DNA from: Hevea brasiliensis
Lineage: Eukaryota > Streptophyta > Magnoliopsida > Malpighiales > Euphorbiaceae
Length of the DNA stretch: 64,000 nt
NCBI RefSeq assembly: GCF_030052815.1
Contig: NC_079493.1
Span: forward strand, 119,251,132 to 119,315,131
Direction of reading: 5' to 3'
Shown here: positions 33,220-44,960 of the stretch, piece after piece
How the letters are laid out: each line of letters opens with the position of its first letter
How positions within the stretch are numbered: position 1 is the stretch's first letter
Program-made: the position numbers and the translations under genes
The notes under the pieces: generated by a model
The model's input: the letters and a program-made list of their open reading frames with translations, nothing else
The model's database searches: none
What the model was told of the DNA's origin: nothing

Positions 33220-36200
33220 CTTTTCATAGCATTGATTAACTATAAAAAAGTATAAAAATAGATGAAGGGACTATTTAATTGACAAAAACAAAATTTAGGA
33301 ACTTTTAATATAATTGTCAAACTATAAAAATTGAATTGGCAAATTAATAATGTCAAACCCTATGGACCTTAAGGTAATTCACCCAATTATTTTTATATCT
33401 AATTGAACCTCAATGCTGAATACAACAACCATATTCACATTTTGAATTTTAAGTTTGGCGTATTGGGTAAGTCTATTGACTTGAAGTTTAGTTTTGGCCT
33501 ATTGTGCTAAGTTTTTCCTAGATTTTATTAATAAAATTTTACTTATTAAAAATAAACATATTTTTGATAGGAAATTAAACAGCTAGGTTTTGGTGAAAGA
33601 TTATCTACTAGAATCGCATAAAATGTACTAACTAATGCTCAGAAAAGATGATGAAGTCACATCGGTCTCACTTAAGTACCACCTCCTTAGGTAACATTTC
33701 TTAGATATGAAATTTATGCAATCCAAATAAAACCGAATCTATGAGTAAGTACTCTTTTCTCATAACATTATCACGGTAATAGATAGGAGTCGCCACTCGG
33801 GTAATAACTAGGACATATTCATTGTTTCTTCCGAGGGACATCTGATTGAGGTAAGTTTTTGATGGGACAATCGAAGGGACTTGATTGATGCACTCAATTT
33901 TCCGATAGGGTCGTGGATGGCAACTCACTCATTGCAGAGGTTTCACAATCGTCATCACCATAGCGCAGTGTCTAGATTCAAGATAGTGAGTACATAAGGG
34001 GAAGGTGCCTGATCTAACCTTGTTAATTCGAGTGCCAGTCTTCTACTAATGTTTCTAAAAGTCTTATTTATTATTCTTTTATTAAACTTCTTACTTAAAG
34101 ATGCAATTTTTAAACATACACATGCAAGTAATTCAAACAAGAGTTATTGTTTATAAACAATTTTTATGCATAAGTACACTCTATCCATGGGATTGCTAAA
34201 TTAAATTAAGTGAAATTTACCGAATGACTAAAATTAATTTATTATTGATAATTTAATTTATAAATAAATTCAATTTACAAACAACCTTAAGTTTCTAATT
34301 AAATTATTTTATTTATTTACCAAGTTACCCTAAAGATAATTAAACTAAATAAATTATGTACATGTTGTAATTTATTCTAACAAACACATAAAGGCTCAAG
34401 CTATTACATCATAAAAAATATTTATTTCTAATATTCTAATTTATTTTATTTTTTACCAAATATTTAATTACATTTAATTTATATGCCGAAGTTAGTTTTT
34501 GTATAAACAAGATTTAATTTTAATTTACCTAATATTTGTTTAATTAAATTTTATACATAAGTGGGTTAAATATACAAATAAAATTGATTTTATTATTTAT
34601 CAAGTAAATCCTATTATTATTACATATTACATACAAAATTGTTTTTTTAAGAAAGTTTAAGGGTAATTAACTTTTAATCATTGTAGTTGCCATTGGGGCA
34701 AGTTACCCTTAAAGAAGGGCTTTCTCTTCTAGTATGACAAGTTAATTTTCGTTTTACTCCCGTTAAGCTATACTAAGGTCCAAGTAAATATTATCCTTTT
34801 TGATACTTATCTTAGGATTACATACCAATTTATTTTTTAAAATAAAATAAGCCTTACAATTAAAAATTTAATCACTTACAATATGGGCTTTTAATAGATC
34901 AAAATTATACAATGGCCATGGGTCCATTTAACATAATTCTAATACTTTATAACACCATATCACATCACATATATCATTAAAATTAAATCAAAATGCAATT
35001 TAAAATTTGAACACAAAAAAAATATATAAACAAAAGGAAATTTCCAGATCTAATATATTCACTTTGTCTTTGTGTTTGAATTTCTAAAAATATCTAAACA
35101 ATTATAAAAATTAAAGAAAAATTATAGGAGCAAGATCAAACATCATGTTAAATTATAAAATTAACTACCAGGGCAAAGTCATTACCAAATAATTTACAAA
35201 AATCAGAATTTTTAACAATGATAGATTTATACTATTTTTTTTAAACTGCAATATCTCTCAAACTGTAAAATATATTTTTATGAAACCAAAGGAAAAAGTT
35301 AGAAAAGATCTTGAATTTAATTTTAGACTCAATAATTGCAGAAAAAGATGAAGAATTGAGGGAGAAAGTCAGCTGCATTGCAAATCATGATCTATAGATA
35401 CCTTAATTTTGGACAGCCATAATTCACTCAATTTAATAGCTTTTGTCACGATTATTGAGGTTAAAATTATCAAAATTTCATGAAGATTACAAATATAATT
35501 TTTATAAAAACATATATACACAAAAATTAATTAAAAATGAAGTGACTAAAATAAGAATATGCTAAGAGTTGTTATCAACCTGAAATTTATCACATATACA
35601 TAAATGTTATGAATATATGAGACTATCTAAAGGCACATAAATATGAAATAATATATGTATAGTACATTTCTTGAATATTTATAACTTAGAACACATACTT
35701 TAAAGAAATCTTAAAGGTTTTTTGAAAAAAAAAAAAAAAGAAGAAAGCAAGAAGAAGAAAAAAGAAAGTAAGAGATGAGGAAAGCTCATCAAATTGGAGG
35801 GATGGAGTGAAAGTTTTTTTTTTCTTGTGTTGTGTTGTTCTCTCCACCCCTTCCTCTCTCCCCCTTGTTTTTTTTTTCTCCCTTTTTTTTTTAGGTATTT
35901 ATAGGGTTTAGGTCAAAAATCTATATAACAAGTGTATGTAATCATTAAATAAGAAGATTTAAATAGCTTAAAGAGGAAATTTCTTATTTAATTTTTATTT
36001 TTCTTTAAAAAAAATTATAGGCTTTTATTTATTTAATTAAAGTTTCCTACTAAGCCTTAAAGAGCCCAATTAGATCTAATTAGTTTTTTTAATAAAACAT
36101 ATTCTCAAAATTAATTTTAAACAAAAAATAAATCTTATTTAAATTTAATTAAACATTTTTTTACTCTTCAAAATTATTTTCTCCATGAAACATGCTATAC

Positions 36201-36776
36201 ATATGATTATCCATTTTTAATGCCTTTAAATATATCTCACAGTCATATAATTTTTTTTATTATCGAGTTTCTCATGCCTCAATATATATGTCTACAAGGT
36301 TACAAAAATAGGAGACTGCACATACCAATTTGCAGCCAATAGAATTGCTTGACATCTTTCGGGTTGAACTTTAGTTAAACCCCTTGTTAGCTACCATGTG
36401 AATGTTCAGTTGTTTACCTTTTAGAAATAGACAACCAAATCCTTGGTTTTGAATGAATTTAATTGAAGTCTTGCAGGCCTGTCAAGGCTTCCATTTATCT
36501 CATTTTGAAGGAAAAACTTTAAAATACAATCATTGTATATATAACTATCGATCATGATTATATATATATATTTTTTTGTTTGACTGAAACTTGAATTTGA
36601 AAACTCTTCTATACCATTGAACTAAAATTTATTGGCCGAGTGTCAAGCTTTTTAATAAAATGGTTTACTATATTGACTAGACTCAACTGGACTAAAATAT
36701 CCTATTAATTTTAAAGATACTTTCACTTAATTTTAGCTATAACAGATTGTTAATATGGTTGGCTAGGCATGGAGCA
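33220..36776. other. Remainder of copy B intron 2; probable decayed LTR-type repeat
   Basis: No coding domain was recognised. The phrase 'ggagtcgccact' near 33,789 also occurs at the start of the 6.26-kb unit (near 43,830), and a 'tatttatagg' element near 35,898 resembles the TATA region of that unit (near 45,873). This suggests, weakly, that part of this stretch is an old repeat of the same broad class. Poly-A and poly-T/pyrimidine runs occur at 35,720-35,890. Confidence 0.3.
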
Positions 36777-37078
36777 ACAGCAGAGTACATGCTCCTTTAC
36801 GTCGAGTGATCATCAATGGAAGCCAAACAAGATACTCGATTGGGCTCTTTTCTTTTGGCAAAAGTATAGTAAAAGCGCCAGAAGAGCTAATCGATGATGA
36901 GCATCCTCTCCTGTTTAAGCCCTTTGATAATATTGGATTTTTGCACTACCTTGGCACCGAAGAGGCTCATGCAAACGACTATCCTCTCAAAGCCTACTCT
37001 AGCTGTCTTGCTTTCTTTCTATTATTAAGCTATTATAAACTAGGATCGGAAGAAATTTTTAGTATTAATAAATTTTAA

Positions 37079-37555
37079 CTTTTTGATTTTGGCTTTCTTA
37101 TATAAAACAAGCACTTATTAATTATTAAGTTTAATAATTTAGTTATTTATTATTATTATTTTTAAATATGTTAGATGAATGATATGTCTTCTGCCATTAA
37201 ATTAAGTCATATTAGATGTTATTCATTCGTCATTAAATTATTAATATAATCTTTAAAAAAACTATAAACATGTATGTTGATTCTAAAAACTGACTACTAA
37301 TGATTATATATATATCTCATAATTATGAATTTAATATATATATATATATTATTAATTAAAAATTTTAAGATAAAATAAAATAAATACGTGCTTGTCCACA
37401 TTTATATTTTAATGTGCATTTGCAAATGTGGGTATATTTATATGTGCATTTTTATATATTTTTTAAAGGAATAAAGAAACAAATAATGCCATCCAGTTGA
37501 AAACATCCTCTTCCTCTGTAGCAGATTGGGCAACCTACTGTTTAACCCAATGTTA
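37079..37555. other. AT-rich spacer after copy B exon 3
   Basis: No gene or clear repeat was recognised apart from a short (TA)n tract near 37,335. Confidence 0.4.
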
Positions 37556-37854
37556 TGTCCTGCTAACGATTTTTAAGGTAGAGTTTATTGTTTTGATTTT
37601 GTTAAAATACTATCTCTTTTATTTATATTATTTAATGATATAATATTTATATTAGTAGCTAGAAGTTGAGAGAGTGTTTTAACTATGATAAAAAAAATCA
37701 CTATTTTTATATTTACTAGTTATTTTTATTGAATACTTTTATTTTAAATTATTATATAAATAATTAATTATCAATAGTTAATATTTAGCAGTATAACAAT
37801 TAACTACTAAAACAGCTAATCGCTATTAGAACAATTAATATTATCAAACTGATT
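37556..37854 (-). mobile_element. Miniature transposon, family M, copy 1 (inverted)
   Basis: Read on the minus strand this matches the element at 39695-40062: a near-identical start ('gtttgataatattaattgtt' here, 'gtttgacaatattaattgtt' there), then a similar body with 'tagctgttttagtag', and a related end. The ends are of CCCTGTT...AACAGGG style but diverged in this copy. Confidence 0.6.
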
Positions 37855-39694
37855 CTATATAAAGTTGTATACAAAAATGCTAATAATTTAAAAAAAACTT
37901 CAGATTTTGTATACTTTAATTTTTAGCCTCGATTATAATATTATAAATAATTTAATTTAATTATTATCAATATTATAATTTAGGTTAAAACTGATATAAT
38001 TTTTTAAAAAATTATAAATTTAGAAAAATGTGTAAAATTAGGATAATAAATAAATATAAATATGATAATTACTATCAATGGTAAAGGGGCCTAATTATAC
38101 AAATCTTTAAAAAATAAAAAGCAGCCTTTCTGGCCTCTATTATCAGAGAGTTAATTACTTTGGGTAGGGACTAAGCATTTCCAACTTTTTTTCTTAAAAT
38201 GCTGAGAATCTGTGCCCAACGTCAAAACAGATCAATAGGAAAACGACTAAATTCTGCATTAAGAGACATTTTGAGGTAGGTTAACCTTATATATCACATA
38301 CATAGTTAATTAATTAATTAATTATTAATCCGATCGATTAGATTACGCTCATTAACATTGTTGCTTCTTAATTTGCAGATAAGATTCTTTATATATAGAT
38401 TTTTTTTTTTAAAGATTTCTCTAAGCAACAGTAGCACCAGTATTGAGAAATTCTAACTCAAATTTGATTTATTATTAATTTAAAACATAAATATATGAAA
38501 TTAATATATTTAATTGATAAATCTCGTCCTACATTTTATTTTTTGGGTTTATGATAAATCAGGTTTATGTTTTTGTTGTCGATAAGTTAATTGATTTATG
38601 CTAACTTTATTAACAATGTCTATTGTAACAATAAAATGTGTATTTTTGCTATGAAAATTATTGAACCAAAATGCAAAGGATGATGATTGTTTTTATTAAT
38701 TTATTACATACATTAATTAAAAGGATATTGCTAGATAATTCGATATTTATTCAACTGTTGCGGTATTTAATAAATTGTTATATTTCTATTTTGCCATTAT
38801 TATTTCAATTACAGATGTATGAATAAATATAATCTTTCTACAATTTTTTTTTGGCGTATATAATTATTTTATATGAATATATTCGCCGCTGGGTGTATGT
38901 ACCTGTGCACTTAGACAATCGTTAGGAAAGAAAAGTTGGCACCGACGAAAGCCCCACCGAGGAATTAATAATAAGATTGCGTGCAGATTGTTGAGAGTAT
39001 TCAACTCCCAACTTTATGTTTTTAAATTATAAACTAACCTCTAACAACTTCCCTATAGTTTTTAAATTGTATCCTGTTTCTCTTGATTTTTTCATTGGAA
39101 AGGTCTAATGGTCGAGTCTCAGTTGGATGATGCATATATTAACATTTTTTTAAATTATTATTGATAATTTTATATGGAAAAGTTGTTTTAGAAGTCATAA
39201 AACATTTCCTAGAGTTTTTGGTGTCCAAAACATATGTATGACATACAATCGATGAGTTTTTAGAGGTTTCCATGCGTAGTATAAATAAATATTTTAACAT
39301 ATAGAATTACTATAGCTTTTGATATATTAATTATAAGGATTTTAATTTGATATATAGAATTACTATAAATTTTTTTAATAGATTAGATCGTATATTTATA
39401 CTATAAAGTCCAAGCTGCATTCATGAATTTTTTAGGATGATGTTGGATTCATGAATTTTGAAAAAGCCTTATTAATGTTTTTGTATGATAATAAAAAAAA
39501 GTAATTAAATTATTTAAATTAAAATAAAATTCTCTTTAATTTAACTAAATCACTCTTTATCTCACTTAATAAGAAGGAGATGATAAGGTAAGTCATAAAA
39601 AATTGTAAAAATAATTATTGTACTTAGTAAAAATAAGGATAAAATGAGAAAAAATTAATTAATGCACCTTAATATTCTCAAAATGACATACATG
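37855..39694. other. AT-rich spacer between the two family-M elements
   Basis: No gene was recognised. Dioxygenase exon motifs were looked for and not found. Confidence 0.4.
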
Positions 39695-40062
39695 CCCTGT
39701 TTGACAATATTAATTGTTCTAGTAGCTGTTACTATTTGAGTAGCTATTAGCTGTTTTATCAGCAGTTAGATATTAACTGTTCGTGATTAGTTGTTTATGT
39801 AGTGATTTAAAGTAGAAGTGTTCGATAAAAATAGCCATTGGATTAGCTATTAAATGTAAAAATAGTAATATCATCTTATTAGCCGTAATTAAAATGCTTT
39901 CTCAACCTCTCAAAATTAAGACGGATAACTTTTTATAAATCACTCTTTCAATCTCTAAATATTATTATAAATAATATGTTATCAAAGTATAACTAAGATA
40001 GGGAGTATTTTGATTATTGCCAAAATACTAAATGCTGCTTTAAAAGTTACTGCCGAACAGGG
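39695..40062 (+). mobile_element. Miniature transposon, family M, copy 2
   Basis: A 368-bp element with terminal inverted repeats CCCTGTTTG...CGAACAGGG, AT-rich and without coding capacity. This terminus style is common in plant hAT-type MITEs. The expected 8-bp target duplication is not clean. Confidence 0.6.
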
Positions 40063-40359
40063 TCATAATTTTAAACAAAATAACTTTTGAAGAATGACAG
40101 AAAAAATTAGGCGGAGGAAGTATTATTCTAAAATCATTTTCTATAAGTTCTCAATTACATTTATTATTATAAATTCAATTAATATTTAGGATAAAACGAA
40201 GTAAATGGATTAATTTTTATTTCAAGCATTTAATTGTGTATTTTCACTTAAACTGTTCGGCTCGTGAACATATTCCATCTTTTTTTAACTTAACAAACCA
40301 ATCTTTAACTTAATTAATTGGTTCAACTCAATTAATAATTACACCAATAAGCGTATTTC

Positions 40360-40450
40360 TCAGCTTGTATAAATTGGATGGAACATCCAAATTACTCAAA
40401 CTCGTCATAAGTTCTCCTTATCAAATTAAAGATTTTTTTGTGGAAACAAA
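40360..40450 (+). promoter_or_regulatory. Core promoter and leader of dioxygenase copy C
   Basis: A TATA box 'tataaatt' lies at 40368-40375, about 80 bp before the ATG, which puts the likely transcription start near 40,400. This block, from 'agcttgtataaattggatgg' through the leader, is also present upstream of copy D (53194 onward) with few changes, so the promoter was duplicated along with the gene. Confidence 0.7.
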
Positions 40451-41738
40451 ATGAGCCGTGAAACCCCTCTTAGTCTTCCTGTTATAGATTTCTGTAAGTT
40501 AGATTTAAAACCAGGCACTACTGAATGGGATTCGTTAAGGTCCCAAGTTTGGAAGGCAATAGAAGAGTATGGTAGCTTCAGGGCTGTGTTAAGCCAAATT
40601 TCACAAGAGCTCCGAGAAGCATTTCTTAATGAACTTGAAGAGCTATTTGCCTTACCTCTTCAGATCAAGAGATGTTACGTTAATGAAAAACCCTTCCGTG
40701 GATATGTTGGGCAATCACCCTCCTCGCCACTCAATGAATGTTTCACCATTGATGACCCAGTCATCTCCCAAAACCTGGAAAATCTCTGTAATATCTTGTG
40801 GCAGCCCCAAGGAAAACCCAGTTTCAGGTACATTTATGTCATGTCCTGGTTTCTATATATATATATATATGATTTGGTTATTGTGTGATTCACATGAACG
40901 ATCTGGTTTTTGGTGGCAGAAAAATTATACATTCCTTCTCCAAAGAAGTACTTGAATTGGAAAAAATAATAAGGACGATGATTATAGAAAGCTTGGGTGT
41001 CGAGAAGTACTTGGAAGAGAACATGGACTCGGCCGACTACATGCTTAGAGTCACAAAATATGGAAGCCCCCAGACAAGCAATGAACTGTCTGGTTTACGT
41101 GCTCACACAGATAAGAACATGATTACCATATTACATCAAAATGAGGTTGATGGGTTGGAGGTACAAACCAAAGGTGGAGAGTGGATTCAGGTGAAATTTT
41201 CACCAGAGTCTTTTGTCATCCTAATCGGAGAGTCTTTCGACGTAAGAAACTCCCTTTTCTCTATCTATTTATTTATTGGTATTACGGATTGGTGCATTCA
41301 GCACAATCGATCTTTGATTGATAAGGAAGTAGAGCTTTCGATCATTAGCCTTCTATAATTTTATAATCTTATACATTTTATATTGTAAATACAGGTACAA
41401 TTTTATTTCGCATTCCTATATTTTGTACGACATTTATTTAGGGTGGGGACATGTCCCCATGAGGACAAATCTTTTTTCCTTGTTTGCAGGCATGGGCAAA
41501 TGGCAGACTTCACTCTCCTTATCACCGGGTAAGGGTGAGTGGAAATGAAGCAAGGATCTCTGCTGGATTTTTTTCAGTGTTCAAAGCAGGGTATTTAGTA
41601 AAAGCCCCAGAAGAGATGGTTGATGAAGAATATCCCTTGCTATTTAAGCCCTTTGATTATTCCGAGTTCATCAAGTTCTTTCAGACACCCGCTGGCAGGA
41701 GTTCTCCATCTGCTTTAAAGGAATATTGTGGCGTCTGA
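40451..41738 (+). CDS. 2-oxoglutarate/Fe(II)-dependent dioxygenase, AOP-like, copy C (intact, 315 aa)
   Basis: Three exons: 40451-40827, 40920-41241 and 41490-41738, with GT-AG introns and matching phases (2, then 0). The N-terminal DIOX_N-type domain starts ETPLSLPVIDFCKLDLKPG and contains KAIEEYGSF and ELEELFALPLQIK. The catalytic 2OG-Fe(II) domain has the iron ligands H188 and D190 (RAHTDKNM), the distal H245 (SPYHRV) and the 2OG-binding R255-x-S257 (ARISAGFFS). The C-terminus is ALKEYCGV, typical of AOP-type proteins. These soluble enzymes hydroxylate, demethylate or desaturate small molecules, using O2 and 2-oxoglutarate; AOP2/AOP3 modify glucosinolates in Brassicaceae, and AOP1-like members elsewhere mostly lack a known substrate. 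This is the only copy of the cluster with a fully open frame and all catalytic residues, so it is the one likely to be active. Substrate unknown. Confidence 0.88.
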
Positions 41739-43767
41739 TCCGCTTTCACTAGATAAAATTATTGTAACTACATTGGCTTCACTAGATAAAAATTTGGATG
41801 ATTAAATACTAGTCCATCAAGTATTTAATCATTTTTATCTTTTTTTAAGAATTGTTAAAAAAAAAAAAAAGTTTGCCCACGTAAATTTTCCTATTTGATA
41901 ATAACTTATTATTTAGCTGCAATTTATATAAATAAATATGGTTGAAAGCAATTCTTTATTCATGACATTTGACACCTTCACTTTTGGTGGCATATTATTT
42001 GACACATGAACTTCATAAAAATGTAATTATTTAACTCCTTATCTTTACAAAAATTTATCAACAATGATATATTCTAAGAAATATGCTTAAAATTTATTCT
42101 AAATGGATACAAATATGAGAATTATTGAAAAAAAAAAAAAACAAAACAAAAAAACTGATAGAAAAGAAATTATAGTGAGGGATTTCCACCATTGAAAATA
42201 TTCATTAGTGGCTACCTAAAGAGGAGATAAAAAAAGAAAAGAGAAAAAAATAGAAAAATAGAGGAAAGTAAGAGATTTGTAGAGAGTGTAGGGCCCTTCT
42301 CTATTTTTTTTTTTTTCATTATAAAGACTAATTATATTATTTATATTGATTGATCTACTTAAGTGAAAAAAAAAGCATCACATATGTATGACATAAGTAT
42401 GCCATTCATAGCTTTGTTTATTTATTTATTTTAATTGATTAATTAACTTAACGAGAGCATCTCTCACATTATAAAATTGTTTTATCATTTCATAACATGA
42501 TTCTAAAGATATCTCTATGATTAGAGCAGGGCATGACATTATTAGGGACTCCAGGGTGGAAGAAGGAATCAACTAGCTCTAAATTCCTTTGCACATGAGG
42601 ACATCCCTATACCATGTATTACTGCATATATAAGATTGTTCCTAAATTGTGGATATGCCTCAGTTCTAATTGACAAGATCAGATCATGTATTTTTGTTGT
42701 ATAATTAGGGTTAAACAATGTTAAGAAATAATATATTTCTAATTGTAAAACTAATTAAATTGAAAAAATCTACTTCATTGTTGTAAATGCTCCTACAATT
42801 TAGATGAAATTTTATTAAAATTTAAAAATATTTTAACCTTATTAAAATTAAATAACTAGCTAGAGTCTCTCGCACCTTAATTTGTTTCAGAATTTGATAT
42901 TTTCTGCATAAATCAAGTGAGAAAAAAAGGCCTCAAGAGCTAAAATATTTATTTTCTTTTAGGGATAGGATGAGGAAATATATTAGAGATTTATGCAAAA
43001 TTCTTTTCTAAATTTAGTTAAGTATATCGGACTAAATAAGTTTTTCTTGAGACTCATATTGAAAAACTCATGAAAATAAGGGAAGAGAGGCTGCCATTTG
43101 ATTGAAAAATCAAATTTATGTTTAAATATAAAAATATATTTAAATAATATTTTTTATTATATGTTATTTTTTTAATATTTTATATTTTAAATTTATAATT
43201 AAAATTATCTTGATTATAAAAAAATTCTCTCAATTAATTTACTATTAAATATTGAAGAAGTATAAATTTTAACTTAAATAATTACTCAAAGTTAATCTCC
43301 CTTTTACCCATTAAATTATTTAATGGTATTAATTCCATTGATTTAAAAATAAAAATTTTTCTTCGTCATTGTCAATTAGTTTGGATTTTTTTTAAGAATT
43401 ATTCTAAAATTATTTAATAATTTTAATATATTAAATGGAAGTAAGGACATCTACAATTCCAATATTAATTAGTATGTTGGCAATCTAAATTTTAATTTAA
43501 AATTAAATTAATAAAATTAATTTTTCAAAAATTAATATATTTAAAATTAATTCAAAATCATTTCTATATAATTATTTGAAGAATAATTTAAATAATTGGC
43601 AATTTAAAATAATATAATATTGTGTTTGGATTCAGAGATTTGAATCTATTGATTTTGAATTAAATAAAATGTCTTATTTGGAAAGCTTCAAAAAATATGA
43701 ATTTGGATTTCAATCAAATCCAAACTAGTATGAAACTCAAAAAAGTGATATTTAAAATAATAATATT
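41739..43767. other. AT-rich spacer downstream of copy C
   Basis: 3' flank of copy C, then AT-rich DNA. A short imperfect inverted pair ('tgtttggattcagag' near 43,622 and 'caaatccaaact' near 43,714) could be a roughly 110-bp miniature element. No gene was recognised. Confidence 0.35.
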
Positions 43768-44264
43768 TGTCGCAAGGTATTTTGTGGTTGCCTGAACGAA
43801 AACTCTTCACTGAAGTGGGAAAAGTGAGGAGTCGCCACTTTAATTTTGAGGAAAATTAAAGAAAACCATTCATGAAAATAAATTTTTAAAAAAAATGACT
43901 TCGAAAACAGAGATTCTAGGTTTGGGGTTCATATATGGGCAGGAAAGGTGTTAGGCACCCTGCCTCGTTCCTCAATGAAGGTAAATAGATTTAATGTTAT
44001 GCTCTTTTATAAATTAAAAGGGTAGTTAGGGGGGGTGGGATAGTGATGATGTTAATCCTTTGTGCAAAATAAAGGGATGTTTGATATTTCACTTATCTTG
44101 GGTTGCCTAGGAACACAAGTTCGTGAGATGGCCCTTTAGTGAATAAGTGTTTGAATTAAAGTAGTATTGTGTATTGGAGTTATATTATTAATTTGAATTT
44201 TGTTAAGAGAGCTCGGGGTGGAGCTTCTCCCGATCCCTAGGTATGTTTTGAAAATTTTAAGCTG

Positions 44265-44960
44265 GAGATTTCGGATAAGAACTCTCCTCTGGTCTCCTCA
44301 TATTTGATTTAAACGTGCATCAGGTAAGAACTCTCCCCCGATCTCTTAAAGTGTTTGGTTTAAAATTTGACGAAGGATCTCGGATAAGAACTCTCCTCCG
44401 ATCTCCATGTTTTTTGTTTGAACGAGGATCGAGTAAGAACTCTCCCCCGACCTCTTAAAGTGTTCGGTTTCAAATTTTAATAAAGGATCTTGGATAATAA
44501 CTCTCCTCCGATCGCTGTGTTTTTGTTTGAATGAGGATCGGGTAAGAACTCTCCCCCGACCTCTTAAAGTGTTCGGTTTGAAATTTTAATGAAGGATCTC
44601 GGATAAGAACTCTCCTCCGATCTCCGTGTTTTTGTTTGAATGAGGATTGGGTAAGAACTCTCCCCTGACCTCCTAAAGTGTTCGGTTTAAAATTTTAATG
44701 AAGGATTCTCGGATAAGAACTCTCCTCCGATCTCCGTGATTTTATTTGAATGAGGATCGAGTAAGAATTCTCCCCCGACCTCTTAAAGTGTTCGATTTAA
44801 AATTTTGATGAAGGATCTCGGATAAGAACTCTCCTCCGATCTTCGTGTTTTTTACTTGAATGAGGATCAGGTAAGAACTCTCCCCCGATCTTCGTGTTTT
44901 TTACTTGAATGAGGATCAGGTAAGAACTCTCCCCTGACCTCTTAAAGTGTTCGATTTAAG
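44265..44960 (+). repeat. About six 109-110-bp tandem repeats
   Basis: The motif 'ggataagaactctcctccga' recurs at 44273 (variant), 44382, 44492 (variant), 44601, 44711 and about 44820, a spacing of 109-110 bp. Each unit contains two related halves: 'ggataagaactctcctccga' and 'ggtaagaactctcccccgac', so the unit probably arose from a ~55-bp repeat. The array degrades at its right end, where only the second half is repeated. Confidence 0.9.

Larger units (their letters stand above)
29323..37078 (+). pseudogene. AOP-like 2-oxoglutarate dioxygenase, copy B (broken, giant intron 2)
   Basis: Exon 1 (29323-29682) begins MGSLQDPPKLPVIDF, shifts frame at about 29425, then reads HALEEYGCSVAVYDKVSL; the segment after KVSL is several residues short relative to the family. 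The donor is at 29683. Exon 2 (29781 to about 30102) is open and carries GIHTDNGF (Fe ligands H and D) and NQVDGLEVKTKGGQW. The expected donor position after GVALL lacks GT (next GTs are 2 and 4 bp on). Exon 3 (36777 onward) follows a good AG acceptor and reads AWSNSRVHAPLRRV...TRYSIGLFSFG, with the RxS 2OG motif present but the distal iron ligand His replaced by Arg (PLRRV for the usual PYHRV). The reading frame runs past the normal C-terminus to 37078. Intron 2 is about 6.7 kb and full of insertions. Joining these exons into one former gene is an inference from order, orientation and complementarity. Confidence 0.8.

Noticed and set aside
43622..43730. Short inverted pair that might be a miniature transposon
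   Set aside because: The match is short and AT-biased and there is no target duplication; left as a remark in the spacer entry.
44265..44960. Regular direct repeats that could suggest a CRISPR array
   Set aside because: The repeats are contiguous 110-bp units without unique spacers, in plant nuclear DNA.
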